Below are positions 55,275-63,744 of a stretch of 64,000 bases of DNA, in pieces (the first letter of the stretch is position 1; the number at the start of each line of letters is the position of its first letter). The translations under genes and the position numbers were made by a program. The notes under the pieces are model-generated. The model had not been told where the DNA came from, searched no databases, and saw nothing but the letters and a program-made list of their open reading frames with translations. This stretch comes from Nocardioides sp. (GTDB lineage: Bacteria > Actinomycetota > Actinomycetes > Propionibacteriales > Nocardioidaceae). The stretch is taken from the NCBI GenBank assembly GCA_037045645.1, contig JBAOIH010000001.1, forward strand, positions 310,001 through 374,000, written 5' to 3'.

Positions 55275-56328
55275 GGTGCTCGCCGATCACACCACGTTGC
55301 GGCTGGGGGGACCGGCCGGCCGCTGGGTCGAGGCCACCACCGAATCCGAACTGATCGCAGCCGTGGCCGAGGCCGACGCGTCCGGCACCCCGGCGCTGCT
55401 CGTCAGCGGCGGCTCCAACCTCGTCGTGGCCGACGAGGGTTTCGACGGCACCGTGATCCACGTGGCGACGTCGGGAGTCGTGGCCGACGTGGACTGCCCC
55501 GATGACATCGCCTGCCTCGGTGCCGTGACCCTGACTGCAGCGGCCGGGGAGAACTGGGACGACCTCGTGGCGCGTGCGGTCGAGTCGGGTTGGGCGGGCA
55601 TCGAGTCGCTCTCGGGCATCCCGGGCGCGGTGGGTTCGACCCCGATCCAGAACGTCGGTGCGTACGGCCAGGAGGTCTCGCAGACGATCGCGCGCGTACG
55701 CACCTGGGATCGGGTCGACCGCACTCAGCGCACCTTCACGGCCGCCGAGTGCGACTTCTCCTACCGCCACTCGCGCTTCAAGGCCGACCCGACGCGCTAT
55801 GTCGTGCTGGAGGTGTCGTTCCTGCTCAAGCAAGGATCGCTCGGGATGCCGGTGACGTACGCCGAACTCGCCCGCACGCTCGACGTGCCGTTGGACGAAG
55901 GCCCGCGTTCACGCGCGCCGATGACGGACGTACGCCAGGCCGTGCTCGGCCTGCGCCGCGGCAAGGGCATGGTGTTGGACGCGAGCGATCACGACACCTG
56001 GAGTGCCGGCTCGTTCTTCACCAACCCGATCTTGACCGCCGCGGTCGCCGACGCGTTGCCGAGCGCCGCGCCGCGGTGGTCCCAGCCGGACGGCACGGTG
56101 AAGACGAGCGCTGCCTGGTTGATCGACCACGCGGGTTTCGGCAAGGGCTTCGCGCTGCCCGGCTCAGGCGTCTCGCTCTCGACCAAACACGCGCTCGCGT
56201 TGACCAACCGCGGCTCCGGGACGACCGCCGAACTCCTCGACCTCGCTCGTCACATCCGGGCCGGTGTCGAGACGGCGTACGGCATCACTTTGGTCAACGA
56301 ACCAGTCGTTGTCGGCGCCACCCTCTGA
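55267..56328 (+). CDS. murB: UDP-N-acetylenolpyruvoylglucosamine reductase
   Basis: MurB reduces UDP-GlcNAc-enolpyruvate to UDP-MurNAc with NADPH and FAD in peptidoglycan synthesis. The 353-residue protein has the FAD-binding start TTLRLGGPAGRWVE, LLVSGGSNLVVADEGFDG (about 47-64), GIPGAVGSTPIQNVGAYGQEV and the C-terminal WSAGSFFTNP and AAWLIDHAGFGKG. GTG 55267 lies inside the end of the hadB-like gene. The stop TGA (56326-56328) merges with a TGACCTGCCGC repeat core. Confidence 0.94.
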   Translation: MSEVLADHTTLRLGGPAGRWVEATTESELIAAVAEADASGTPALLVSGGSNLVVADEGFDGTVIHVATSGVVADVDCPDDIACLGAVTLTAAAGENWDDLVARAVESGWAGIESLSGIPGAVGSTPIQNVGAYGQEVSQTIARVRTWDRVDRTQRTFTAAECDFSYRHSRFKADPTRYVVLEVSFLLKQGSLGMPVTYAELARTLDVPLDEGPRSRAPMTDVRQAVLGLRRGKGMVLDASDHDTWSAGSFFTNPILTAAVADALPSAAPRWSQPDGTVKTSAAWLIDHAGFGKGFALPGSGVSLSTKHALALTNRGSGTTAELLDLARHIRAGVETAYGITLVNEPVVVGATL

Positions 56329-56370
56329 CCTGCCGCGTCTGCTTCGCCGAAAGACGCGACAGGTCGATCA
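56326..56370. repeat. ACCTGTCGC-family inverted pair between murB and adenosine deaminase
   Basis: ACCTGCCGCGTCTGC (56328-56342) faces an inverted AAGACGCGACAGGT (56351-56364), about 9 bases apart, so the site can form a hairpin. The murB stop is the TGA of TGACCTGCCGC. The adenosine deaminase stop (56368-56370) lies four bases after the inverted core. This repeats the layout at 33989-34152, with one copy on each side. Confidence 0.88.
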
Positions 56371-57396
56371 GGCGGGGGGTGCCGCCAGCCACGCATCGAC
56401 TTCCCCGATAAAGCCGGCCTTCACCGACTCCGGCGCCCTTGAGGCCCGAAACGACATTCGCGCCAGTTCGGCCAAGGTCGAGTCCGACAGATCGTGCGCG
56501 GCCCGCATGGTGGCGTACTGCCCGGCGAGTTGCGAGCCGAAGAGCAGCGGGTCGTCGGCGCCGAGCGCCACCGTTGCGCCCGCCTCCAACAGGGTCGGCA
56601 GGGGCACCGAGGACAGATCCGAATAGACACCCAACGCCACGTTGGAGACCGGACACACTTCGAGCGCGATGCCGGCGGACACGATCTGTTCCAGCAGGTA
56701 CGGATCCTCGACCGAACGCACCCCGTGCCCCAGTCGGTCGGCGTGCAACGAATCGAGACACGTGCGTACGTGCTCGGGCCCGCGCAGTTCGCCGCCGTGT
56801 GGCACCAACGCCAACCCTGCTCGTTCGGCGATCGCGAAGGCCGGCCCGAAGTCGGGGGTCGAACCTCGCCGCTCGTCGTTGGAGAGCCCGAAGCCCACGA
56901 CGCCGCGATCGGCGTACTGCCCGGCGAGCCGGGCGAGCGTACGCGCGTCCAGCGGGTGCCGCGTCCGGTTGGCGGCGATCACCACCGCCATCGCGAGGCC
57001 GGTGCTGCGCGACGCACTGGCCACCGCATCCAGCACCAGGTCGGTGAACGCGGTGATCCCGCCGAAGCGCGCGGCATATCCCGACGGGTCGACCTGGATC
57101 TCCAGCCAGCGCCCGCCATCGCGAACGTCGTCCTCTGCGGCCTCCAGCACAAGTCGCCGTACGTCACCTTCCGTGCGCAGCACCGAGCGCGCCACGTCGT
57201 ACAACCTCTGGAACCGGAACCAGCCCTTCTCGTCTGCCGCGGACAACTGAGGCGGCCATTCGGAGACCAGCGAGTCGGGCAGCGCGATGCCGTCGCGGTC
57301 GGCCAGTTCGAGCAGCGTGTCGTGGCGCATGGAGCCGGTGAAGTGCAGGTGCAGATGCGCCTTGGGCAGCGTCTCCAGGGATCGGCGCCGCGTCAT
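56368..57396 (-). CDS. add: Adenosine deaminase
   Basis: This amidohydrolase (342 residues from ATG 57396; 345 from ATG 57405) removes ammonia from adenosine and deoxyadenosine in purine salvage. The zinc-site start is KAHLHLHFTGSM (about 12-23), followed by FGLSNDERRG, LVPHGGELRGPEHV, DRLGHGVRSVEDPYL and the C-terminal ALGADDPLLFG. It lacks a ribosome site by eye at either start. It is convergent with murB and its end borders repeat DNA. Confidence 0.88.
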   Translation of the reverse strand: MTRRRSLETLPKAHLHLHFTGSMRHDTLLELADRDGIALPDSLVSEWPPQLSAADEKGWFRFQRLYDVARSVLRTEGDVRRLVLEAAEDDVRDGGRWLEIQVDPSGYAARFGGITAFTDLVLDAVASASRSTGLAMAVVIAANRTRHPLDARTLARLAGQYADRGVVGFGLSNDERRGSTPDFGPAFAIAERAGLALVPHGGELRGPEHVRTCLDSLHADRLGHGVRSVEDPYLLEQIVSAGIALEVCPVSNVALGVYSDLSSVPLPTLLEAGATVALGADDPLLFGSQLAGQYATMRAAHDLSDSTLAELARMSFRASRAPESVKAGFIGEVDAWLAAPPA

Positions 57397-57545
57397 GGCG
57401 GACATGCTAGGCGTACGCCCTGGGCCCCTTGGACGCACGCCGGTTCGACTCCCGACCACTCGGCCCGTAGACTCCTGCTCGGTTGATCAACCCCATGCTT
57501 CGGCCTGCCCTCAGAGCGAAGCGCGGATGAGGTGGATCAATACGG

Positions 57546-57618
57546 AGGGCACTAGCTCAACTGGCAGAGCATCGGTCTCCAAAACCGAAGGTTGGGGGTT
57601 CAAGTCCCTCGTGCCCTG
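57546..57618 (+). tRNA. tRNA-Trp (anticodon CCA)
   Basis: Acceptor AGGGCAC pairs with GTGCCCT (57611-57617). The anticodon stem TCGGT/ACCGA closes on CTCCAAA, giving CCA. CCA at the 3' end is not encoded. It sits 51 bp upstream of secE, the standard actinobacterial position. Confidence 0.96.
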
Positions 57619-57669
57619 CACTGCACCACCGGCACCCGCCGGAGGTGTCTACGAGGAAGAAGGGGAGTC

Positions 57670-57900
57670 GTGAGCGACAGCAGCGCGGTCCGCAAGACCG
57701 ATGACGAGGCCAAGCGCACGAGCCCGGTCACCTTCCTGCGACAGGTCATGGCAGAGCTGCGCAAGGTCGTGTGGCCCACGCAGGAGCAACTGATCACGTA
57801 CTTCATCGTGATCATGGTCTTCGTGATCTTCGTGATGGCGTTGGTCTCCTTGCTCGACATCGGCTTCGGCCGGTTGGCGTTCGAACTCTTCGGCGTCTGA
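57670..57900 (+). CDS. secE: Preprotein translocase subunit SecE
   Basis: SecE stabilises the SecYEG translocon. The 76-residue protein has the cytoplasmic family motif FLRQVMAELRKVVWPTQEQL followed by one membrane helix (VIMVFVIFVMALVSLLDIGF). GTG 57670 is preceded by GGGGAG. It is the first gene of the secE-nusG pair, between tRNA-Trp and nusG. Confidence 0.95.
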   Translation: MSDSSAVRKTDDEAKRTSPVTFLRQVMAELRKVVWPTQEQLITYFIVIMVFVIFVMALVSLLDIGFGRLAFELFGV

Positions 57901-57954
57901 CCTTCGGACCGACTTCTCCCGACCTTTTCGACGTACGTACGGAGCAACGCAATC

Positions 57955-58761
57955 GTGACTGAGCAGTTCGACCAGAACGCCGACTCGGCGACCGCCGAGG
58001 AGTCGGCACCGACCGAGACCGAGCAGGCAGAGACCGAGCAGGCAGAGACCGGGTCGGTCGAGACCGAGTCGGCGGAGACCGCTGACGAGGCTGCCCAGGA
58101 CGAATCTGGCGCTGACGAATCTGGCGCTGACGAGGACCCCCTGGAGGCGTTCCGTCGCGAACTGCGCGAGAAGTTCGGCGACTGGTACGTCGTGCACACC
58201 TACTCCGGCATGGAGAAGCGGGTCAAGGCGAACCTGGAGAACCGCATCTCCTCGCTCAACATGGAGGACTACATCCACGAGGTGGTCGTCCCCACCGAGG
58301 ATGTCGCGGAGATCAAGAACGGCCAGCGCAAGATGGTCAACCGCACCCGCTACGCCGGTTATGTGCTCGTACGCATGGACCTCACCGACGAGTCGTGGAG
58401 CGCCGTACGCCACACCCCGTCGGTCACCGGATTCGTCGGGCACAGCCACCAGCCGGTGCCGCTGAGCCTCGACGAGGTCGAGAACTGGCTCGCCCCGACT
58501 GTCGCAGTGGAGGCGGCGTCGACCGAGAAGGGTGGTGCCACCACGAAGGCTGCCCCCGGTTCGACCGCGGCCAAGAAGCCTGTCGAGGTCGCCGACTTCG
58601 CGGTCTCCGACTCGGTCATGGTCGTTGACGGACCGTTCGCCACCTTGCACGCCACGATCACCGAGATCAACGCCGAGTCCCAGCGGGTCAAGGCGCTGGT
58701 GGAGATCTTCGGTCGCGAGACCCCGGTCGAGTTGAGTTTCAGCCAGATTCAGCGCGTCTGA
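57955..58761 (+). CDS. nusG: Transcription termination/antitermination protein NusG
   Basis: NusG binds RNA polymerase and links it to Rho or the ribosome. The 268-residue protein has an acidic, low-complexity N-terminal extension of about 65 residues with tandem repeats (TEQAETEQAET, ESGADESGAD), then the NGN domain (WYVVHTYSGMEKRVKANLE; VRMDLTDESWSAVRHTPSVTGFVG) and a C-terminal KOW domain (VMVVDGPFATLHATI...VELSFSQIQRV). Acidic extensions are usual in actinobacterial NusG. GTG 57955 is the start. The gap to rplK holds a REP-like repeat. Confidence 0.95.
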   Translation: MTEQFDQNADSATAEESAPTETEQAETEQAETGSVETESAETADEAAQDESGADESGADEDPLEAFRRELREKFGDWYVVHTYSGMEKRVKANLENRISSLNMEDYIHEVVVPTEDVAEIKNGQRKMVNRTRYAGYVLVRMDLTDESWSAVRHTPSVTGFVGHSHQPVPLSLDEVENWLAPTVAVEAASTEKGGATTKAAPGSTAAKKPVEVADFAVSDSVMVVDGPFATLHATITEINAESQRVKALVEIFGRETPVELSFSQIQRV

Positions 58762-58788
58762 TCGCGCGCAGCGCTCAGAACTGCGCGA

Positions 58789-58843
58789 GGTTGAGGCGAG
58801 CGCACGACTTCGCCAAGCGAAGGCGTGACCGCGGGTCGAAACC
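58789..58843. repeat. Divergent REP-like palindrome between nusG and rplK
   Basis: The stretch starts GGTTGAGGCGAGCG and ends GGGTCGAAACC, the same end pattern (GGTTGAG ... TCGAAACC) as the 6061-6402 family, with a small hairpin CTTCGC-CAA-GCGAAG inside. It lies in the 205-bp nusG-rplK gap. The rest of that gap shows no gene; the rplK promoter probably lies in its second half. Confidence 0.6.
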
Positions 58844-58966
58844 CAGCGCGTCTGAGCGGCTCGTACGCCTCGATTTCGCGCCGCACGATCGGTCGCGCGA
58901 CACTAGGACAGCAACACCCAGTGGCAGGGGACGCCCCCGTCATGACCACGAAAGAGAGAGAAAGCA

Positions 58967-59395
58967 ATGCCTCCCAAGAAGAAGATCGCAGCGGTCGTCA
59001 AGATCCAGATCGCTGCTGGCGCTGCCAGCCCCGCCCCGCCGGTCGGTACGGCCCTGGGCCCGCACGGCGTCAACATGATGGAGTTCGTCAAGGCGTACAA
59101 CGCCGCGACCGAGTCCATGCGCGGCAACATCGTGCCGGTCGAGATCACGATCTACGAAGACCGCAGCTTCACCTTCATCACCAAGACCCCTCCGGCCGCT
59201 GAGCTGATCAAGAAGGCCGCCGGCCTGTCGAAGGGTTCGGGCACCCCGCACAAGGACAAGGTCGGCAAGCTGACCAAGGACCAGGTGCGCGAGATCGCCC
59301 AGACCAAGCTGCCCGACCTCAACGCCAACGACATTGAGGCCGCCATGAAGATCGTCGAAGGCACCGCCCGCTCCATGGGTGTGACCACCAACTGA
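58967..59395 (+). CDS. rplK: 50S ribosomal protein L11
   Basis: L11 binds the GTPase-associated 23S rRNA region with L10. The 142-residue protein begins MPPKKKIAAVVKIQIAAGAA and has PVGTALGPHGVNMMEFVKAYN, TPPAAELIKKAAG and the C-terminal IVEGTARSMGVTT, all standard. ATG 58967 is preceded by AGAGAGAAAG. rplA follows after 69 bp. Confidence 0.97.
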   Translation: MPPKKKIAAVVKIQIAAGAASPAPPVGTALGPHGVNMMEFVKAYNAATESMRGNIVPVEITIYEDRSFTFITKTPPAAELIKKAAGLSKGSGTPHKDKVGKLTKDQVREIAQTKLPDLNANDIEAAMKIVEGTARSMGVTTN

Positions 59396-59464
59396 TCCCT
59401 GTGTGGGAGGGCCGCGCTGGCCCGCTGACCACATCCTTTTCAAGACTTAAGAAACGAGAAGAAC

Positions 59465-60186
59465 ATGCAGCGCAGCAAGACCTATCGCGCAGCGTCGGAG
59501 ACGTTCGACAAGAACGAGATCTACGCCCCGCTCGCCGCGATCAAGATCGCCAAGGACACCAGCAAGACGAAGTTCGACGAGACCGTCGACGTCGTGATGC
59601 GCCTGGGTGTCGACCCCCGCAAGGCCGACCAGATGGTGCGCGGCACCGTCAACCTGCCGCACGGCACGGGCAAGACCGCCCGCGTCCTCGTGTTCGCCAA
59701 CGCCGACAAGGCTGAGGCTGCCCGCGAGGCCGGCGCCGAGCACGTCGGTGGCGACGAGCTGATCGACAAGGTGGCCGGTGGCTGGCTCGACTTCGACGCC
59801 GTCGTCGCGACCCCCGACATGATGGGCAAGGTCGGTCGCCTCGGTCGCGTCCTGGGCCCCCGTGGCCTGATGCCGAACCCGAAGACCGGCACCGTGACCC
59901 CCGACCCGGCCAAGGCCGTGTCCGACATCATGGGCGGCAAGATCGAGTTCCGCGTCGACCGGCACGCCAACCTGCACTTCATCATCGGCAAGGCGTCCTT
60001 CAACGACGATCCAGCTCGCGGAGAACTACGCCGCGGCGCTCGACGAGGTGCTGCGGTTGAAGCCCGCCAGCCTCCAAGGGCCGCTACGTCAAGAAGATCA
60101 CCGTCTCGACGACCATGGGCCCCGGCATCCAGGTCGACCCCAACCGCACCCGCAACATCACCGAAGCGGACGTGTCCGAGGCCTGA
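59465..60186 (+). pseudogene. rplA: 50S ribosomal protein L1, frame broken by two inserted bases
   Basis: L1 forms the ribosomal L1 stalk and regulates its own operon. The frame from ATG 59465 is normal L1 (FDETVDVVMRLGVDPRKADQ, TPDMMGKVGRLGRVLGPRGLMPNPK) up to KASFND near 60007. An extra base at about 60008 shifts the frame; removing it restores IQLAENYAAALDEVLRLKPAS. A second extra C at about 60072 shifts it again; removing that restores SKGRYVKKITVSTTMGPGIQ to the stop at 60184-60186. The corrected length is about 240 residues. L1 loss is very costly, so these are almost certainly sequence errors. Confidence 0.92.
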
Positions 60187-60302
60187 TCTCACGCCTTGGT
60201 CGGCCCGGCAGTCACACGTACGCGTGTGTTGTCGGGCCGTTGCCATTTCGCCCCGCGTCGATTTGGTCCAGCCCCTGCGCGCTCGTACAGTTCTTCTCGA
60301 AA

Positions 60303-60385
60303 CCAGAGACCGCCGGTCAATGCCGTGCCCAGCACGTCAGCCGAAGGTTCCGCGGAAGCGGACGGCCAGCGCAGGTGTCAGAGGC
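60303..60385 (+). ncRNA. Ribosomal protein L10 leader
   Basis: The rplJ 5' region contains the blocks expected of the L10 leader RNA of actinobacteria: CCAGAGACCGCCGGTC at the start, a short CCGC-GGAA-GCGG hairpin, then GGCCAGCGCAGGTGTC. This structure lets L10-L7/L12 bind its own mRNA and repress translation. A TACAGT (60286-60291) can serve as -10. Boundaries are approximate and come from motif likeness only. Confidence 0.7.
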
Positions 60386-60401
60386 TAGAGAAGTTTCTCC
60401 A

Positions 60402-60425
60402 CGCCCTGGGCCTGCGCCCGGGGCG
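60402..60425 (+). terminator. Attenuator-type hairpin before rplJ
   Basis: CGCCCTGGGC (60402-60411), loop CTGC, GCCCGGGGCG (60416-60425): ten pairs with one G-U, followed by TTCGTCATTTC. It lies between the L10 leader and the rplJ ribosome site, as expected for transcription attenuation of rplJL. Confidence 0.65.
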
Positions 60426-60476
60426 TTCGTCATTTCGGGAGCTGCCGGAGTCTCGAACCGATGAAGAGGAGACCAC

Positions 60477-61166
60477 ATGGCGCGGCCGGACAAGACTGCC
60501 GCCGTTGCGGAGATCGTTGACTCGTTCAACGACGCCGCCGGTGCGGTGCTCACCGAATACCGCGGTCTCACCGTGAAGCAGCTGCAGGAACTGCGGCGCT
60601 CGCTCGGCGAGAACGCCAACTACGCCGTGGTCAAGAACACGCTGACCAAGATCGCCGCCAAGGAGGCGGGGGTCGACGGTCTCGACGACCTGCTCACCGG
60701 TCCGACCGCGATCGCGTTCCTCAACGGGGACGTCGTCGAGGCGGCCAAGGGTCTGCGTGACTTTGCCAAGGCGAACCCCGCTCTTGTGATCAAGGGCGGA
60801 TTCCTCGACGGCAAGCCGATCGACGCGGCAGAGGTGGCCAAGCTGGCTGACCTCGAGTCGCGCGAAGTGCTGCTGGGCAAGCTGGCGGGCGCGATGCTCG
60901 CGAGCCTTTCTCAGGCCGTCTACCTCCTCAACGCCCCGCTCGCCCAGGCTGCCCGGCTCGCCGGCGCCCTGGAGGCGAAGGCTCAGGAGGACCCCTCGAT
61001 CCTCGCAGGTGGTGCCGGTACGCCGGCCGCCGAGGCCCCGGCTGATGCCGAGCCTGCTGCCGAGGACACCCCGGTAGCCGTTGAGGCTCCCGCCGACGAG
61101 ACCGAGGCTGCGGCCGAGGCTCCCGCCGACGAGGCCGCTGCGGAGACCGAGTCCACCGAGGCCTGA
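60477..61166 (+). CDS. rplJ: 50S ribosomal protein L10
   Basis: L10 anchors the L7/L12 dimers of the ribosomal stalk. The 229-residue protein has the N-terminal rRNA-binding domain (ARPDKTAAVAEIVDSF; TEYRGLTVKQLQELRRSL; NTLTKIAAKEAG) and a C-terminal stalk helix. The last 60 residues are an Ala/Glu/Pro-rich acidic extension, typical of this actinobacterial group and absent from E. coli L10. GAAGAGGAGACCAC precedes ATG 60477. rplL follows after 72 bp. Confidence 0.96.
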   Translation: MARPDKTAAVAEIVDSFNDAAGAVLTEYRGLTVKQLQELRRSLGENANYAVVKNTLTKIAAKEAGVDGLDDLLTGPTAIAFLNGDVVEAAKGLRDFAKANPALVIKGGFLDGKPIDAAEVAKLADLESREVLLGKLAGAMLASLSQAVYLLNAPLAQAARLAGALEAKAQEDPSILAGGAGTPAAEAPADAEPAAEDTPVAVEAPADETEAAAEAPADEAAAETESTEA

Positions 61167-61238
61167 CCAGGCCGACGTACACCACCTGTAAAGAACCCGG
61201 TCCGCCTCGGCGGGCCACAAAAGGAAGGAACCGCCATC

Positions 61239-61631
61239 ATGGCGAAGCTCACCACCGACGAGCTGCTCGACGCGTTCAAGGAGATGACCCTCATCGAGCT
61301 GAGCGAGTTCGTGAAGCAGTTCGAAGAGACCTTCGGCGTCACCGCCGCCGCCCCGGTTGCCGTTGCCGCCGCCCCCGCCGCCGCTGGTGGCGACGCCGGT
61401 GCCGCTGCTGCCGAGGAGAAGGACGAGTTCGAGGTTGTCCTCGAGTCGGCCGGCGACAAGAAGATCAACGTCATCAAGGAGGTGCGCGCCCTGACCTCGC
61501 TCGGCCTGAAGGAGGCCAAGGACCTCGTCGAGGCCGCCCCCAAGACGGTTATCGAGAACGCCAACAAGGAGACCGCGGAGAAGGCGAAGGAGGCCCTGGA
61601 GGCCGCCGGCGCCACCGTCACCCTCAAGTGA
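61239..61631 (+). CDS. rplL: 50S ribosomal protein L7/L12
   Basis: L7/L12 is the flexible stalk protein that recruits translation GTPases. The 130-residue protein has the N-terminal dimerisation domain (LIELSEFVKQFEETFGV), an Ala-rich hinge (about 35-60) and the globular C-terminal domain with KKINVIKEVRALTSLGLKEAK and GATVTLK at the end. AAGGAAGGA precedes ATG 61239. A strong terminator follows, so rplJL form a unit separate from the mce-type genes. Confidence 0.97.
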   Translation: MAKLTTDELLDAFKEMTLIELSEFVKQFEETFGVTAAAPVAVAAAPAAAGGDAGAAAAEEKDEFEVVLESAGDKKINVIKEVRALTSLGLKEAKDLVEAAPKTVIENANKETAEKAKEALEAAGATVTLK

Positions 61632-61648
61632 CCTCTCGCTGATCCGTC

Positions 61649-61687
61649 AACGGCGGCGATCACCCCACGCGGGTGGTCGCCGCCGTT
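61649..61687 (+). terminator. Strong terminator after rplL
   Basis: A 17-bp stem with one G-U pair (61649-61665 against 61671-61687) closes on CACGC, 17 bp after the rplL stop, followed by GCGCATTTC. Confidence 0.85.
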
Positions 61688-61714
61688 GCGCATTTCGGCC
61701 CCCCGTACGACCGG

Positions 61715-61864
61715 AAGAACTGCGGCCGGAGTGGGGGCCGCCGCGCGAGAGACTGTCCTCCCGGCCGCAGTTCTTGCGTCACCGGGCAGGACAGTCGCTC
61801 CGGCAAGAACTGCGGCCCCCGTACGGGTTCTTCGCGAGCGGATGGCCCCAAGGCCGCAGTTCTT
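61715..61864. repeat. Two tandem stem-loops built from AAGAACTGCGGCC
   Basis: AAGAACTGCGGCC occurs at 61715 and 61805, and its inverse GGCCGCAGTTCTT at 61763 and 61852. Each direct-inverted pair brackets about 35 bases, giving two stem-loops 90 bp apart. A further pair GACTGTCC/GGACAGTC (61751, 61789) links them. The 364-bp gap between rplL and the ATPase gene holds the terminator, this array and about 130 bp of likely promoter DNA; no gene is seen in it. Confidence 0.88.
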
Positions 61865-61995
61865 CGAGTGCGTGGGAGCGGCACCAACCCATCCCGTAAC
61901 CCGGCCACCACCACACGCGTTGTACCCCCATCAAGGCTCCTTGGGAGGGAGCGACGGACAACCGGGCGAGCCCGGGGCAAGTCGGAGGGCACACG

Positions 61996-62952
61996 ATGGG
62001 TGTCGAGATCAAGATCGACGGGCTGACCAAGTCGTTCGGCAGCCAACTGATCTGGCGTGACGTCACGCTGGATATCCCCGCAGGCGAGATCTGCGTGATG
62101 CTCGGGCCGTCCGGCACCGGCAAGTCGGTGCTGTTGAAGACCCTGATCGGGCTGATCAAGCCTGACAGTGGCTCGGTCGTGATCGAGGGCGTCGATATCG
62201 CCAGCTGCCCCGAGCGTGAGCTCTATGAGATCCGCAAGCTCTTCGGCGTTCTCTTCCAAGACGGCGCGATGTTCGGCTCGATGAACTTGTACGACAACGT
62301 GGCGTTCCCGTTGCGCGAGCACACCAAGAAGTCCGAGTCCGAGATCCGCAACGTCGTGATGGAGAAGATGGATCTCGTCGGGCTGCTCGGTGCCGAGGAC
62401 AAGCTGCCCGGCGAGATCTCGGGCGGCATGCGCAAACGCGCCGGCCTGGCGCGAGCACTCGTACTCGACCCCGAGATCGTGCTCTTCGACGAGCCCGACT
62501 CAGGCCTCGACCCGGTCAGGACGGCCTTCCTCAACCAGTTGATCGTCGACCTCAACGCCCAGATCGACGCGACCTTCCTGATCGTCACCCACGACATCAA
62601 CACCGCGCGTACGGTGCCCGACAACATCGGACTGCTCTATCACAAGCACCTGGCGATGTTCGGCCCCCGCGAAGCGTTGCTCAGTTCCGAGGAGCCGGTC
62701 GTACGCCAGTTCCTCAACGCGCAGAAAGTCGGCCCGATCGGCATGTCCGAGGAGAAGGACGCCGACGAACTCGAGGCGGAGAAGGACCAGGAACTCCCGC
62801 CGCTGCCGCCGATCCCGCATCAGCTCGAGCCGTCCAACGGCATCGCGCGCCGCAGCCAGCGACCGCCGGGGGAGTGGTGCCGTCAGAACGGGGTGACCCC
62901 GCCTCCGGGCTCCTTCGGGTCCGCGAACGCGGGCCTCGCGCCGGGGGCGTGA
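61996..62952 (+). CDS. Mce/Mla-type lipid transporter ATPase (MceG/Mkl-like)
   Basis: This 318-residue ATPase has Walker A GPSGTGKS (about 37-44), Q-loop FQDGAMFGSM, the family-type signature ISGGMRKRAGLARAL (about 141-155), Walker B IVLFDEPDSGLDP (about 161-173) and the switch His in IVTHD. The SGGMRKR signature and MFGSMNLYDNV are typical of Mla/Mce ATPases. A C-terminal extension of about 75 residues, as in mycobacterial MceG, ends with low-complexity Gly/Pro/Ala. mkl also follows rplJL in mycobacteria. It powers import of lipids or sterols with the permeases that follow. Confidence 0.9.
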   Translation: MGVEIKIDGLTKSFGSQLIWRDVTLDIPAGEICVMLGPSGTGKSVLLKTLIGLIKPDSGSVVIEGVDIASCPERELYEIRKLFGVLFQDGAMFGSMNLYDNVAFPLREHTKKSESEIRNVVMEKMDLVGLLGAEDKLPGEISGGMRKRAGLARALVLDPEIVLFDEPDSGLDPVRTAFLNQLIVDLNAQIDATFLIVTHDINTARTVPDNIGLLYHKHLAMFGPREALLSSEEPVVRQFLNAQKVGPIGMSEEKDADELEAEKDQELPPLPPIPHQLEPSNGIARRSQRPPGEWCRQNGVTPPPGSFGSANAGLAPGA

Positions 62953-62958
62953 GCCCCC

Positions 62959-63741
62959 ATGTCCACGGTCCTGCACAAGGCGACCGCGCCGATCGGCGCG
63001 GCAGGCAATCTCTTTGCCTTCGCCCTCGACGTGCTGCGCGGGCTGTTCCGTCGGCCGTTCCAGCTCAAGGAGTTCATCCAACAGGCGTGGTTCATCGCGT
63101 CGGTCACGATCATCCCGACCGCGCTGGTGGCGATCCCGTTCGGCGCGGTGATCGCGCTGCAGGTCGGCAGTCTGATCAAGCAGTTCGGGGCCCAGTCGTT
63201 CACGGGTTCGGCGAGCGTGCTCGCGGTGATCCAGCAGGCCGCCCCGATCGGCACCGCGCTGCTGATCGCGGGAGCCGGTGGCTCCGCGATCGCCGCCGAT
63301 CTGGGCGCCCGCAAGATCCGCGAAGAACTCGACGCGATGATGGTGCTGGGAATCGACCCTATCCAAAGACTCGTCGTGCCCCGGGTGCTGGCCTGCATGC
63401 TGGTCGCGGTCTTCCTCAACGGCATGGTCAGCGTCGTCGGCGTCGCGGGCGGCTACGTCTTCAACGTGATCCTGCAAGACGGCACGCCTGGTGCCTACCT
63501 GGCCAGCTTCACCGCACTCGCCCAGCTTCCCGACCTCTGGATCGGCCTGATCAAGGCCTGCACGTTCGGCTTGATCGCGGCGATCGTGGCGTCGTACAAA
63601 GGCATGAGCGCCGGTGGCGGCCCCAAAGGCGTCGGCGACGCGGTCAACGAGTCGGTCGTGATCACCTTCTTGCTGCTGTTCGTCGTCAACTTCGTCCTGA
63701 GCGCGATCTATCTCCAGGTCGTCCCCCCGAAGGCCGGTTGA
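62959..63741 (+). CDS. MlaE/YrbE-family ABC permease, first subunit
   Basis: This 260-residue membrane protein has five to six hydrophobic segments and the MlaE/YrbE signature AGAGGSAIAADLGARKIREELDAMMVLGIDPI (positions of about 101-134), here split by family residues EELDAM and GIDP. It begins 6 bp after the ATPase gene. Together with the next gene it forms the YrbE1A/B-like permease pair of an Mce system. Start ATG 62959. Confidence 0.92.
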   Translation: MSTVLHKATAPIGAAGNLFAFALDVLRGLFRRPFQLKEFIQQAWFIASVTIIPTALVAIPFGAVIALQVGSLIKQFGAQSFTGSASVLAVIQQAAPIGTALLIAGAGGSAIAADLGARKIREELDAMMVLGIDPIQRLVVPRVLACMLVAVFLNGMVSVVGVAGGYVFNVILQDGTPGAYLASFTALAQLPDLWIGLIKACTFGLIAAIVASYKGMSAGGGPKGVGDAVNESVVITFLLLFVVNFVLSAIYLQVVPPKAG

Positions 63742-63744
63742 GCG

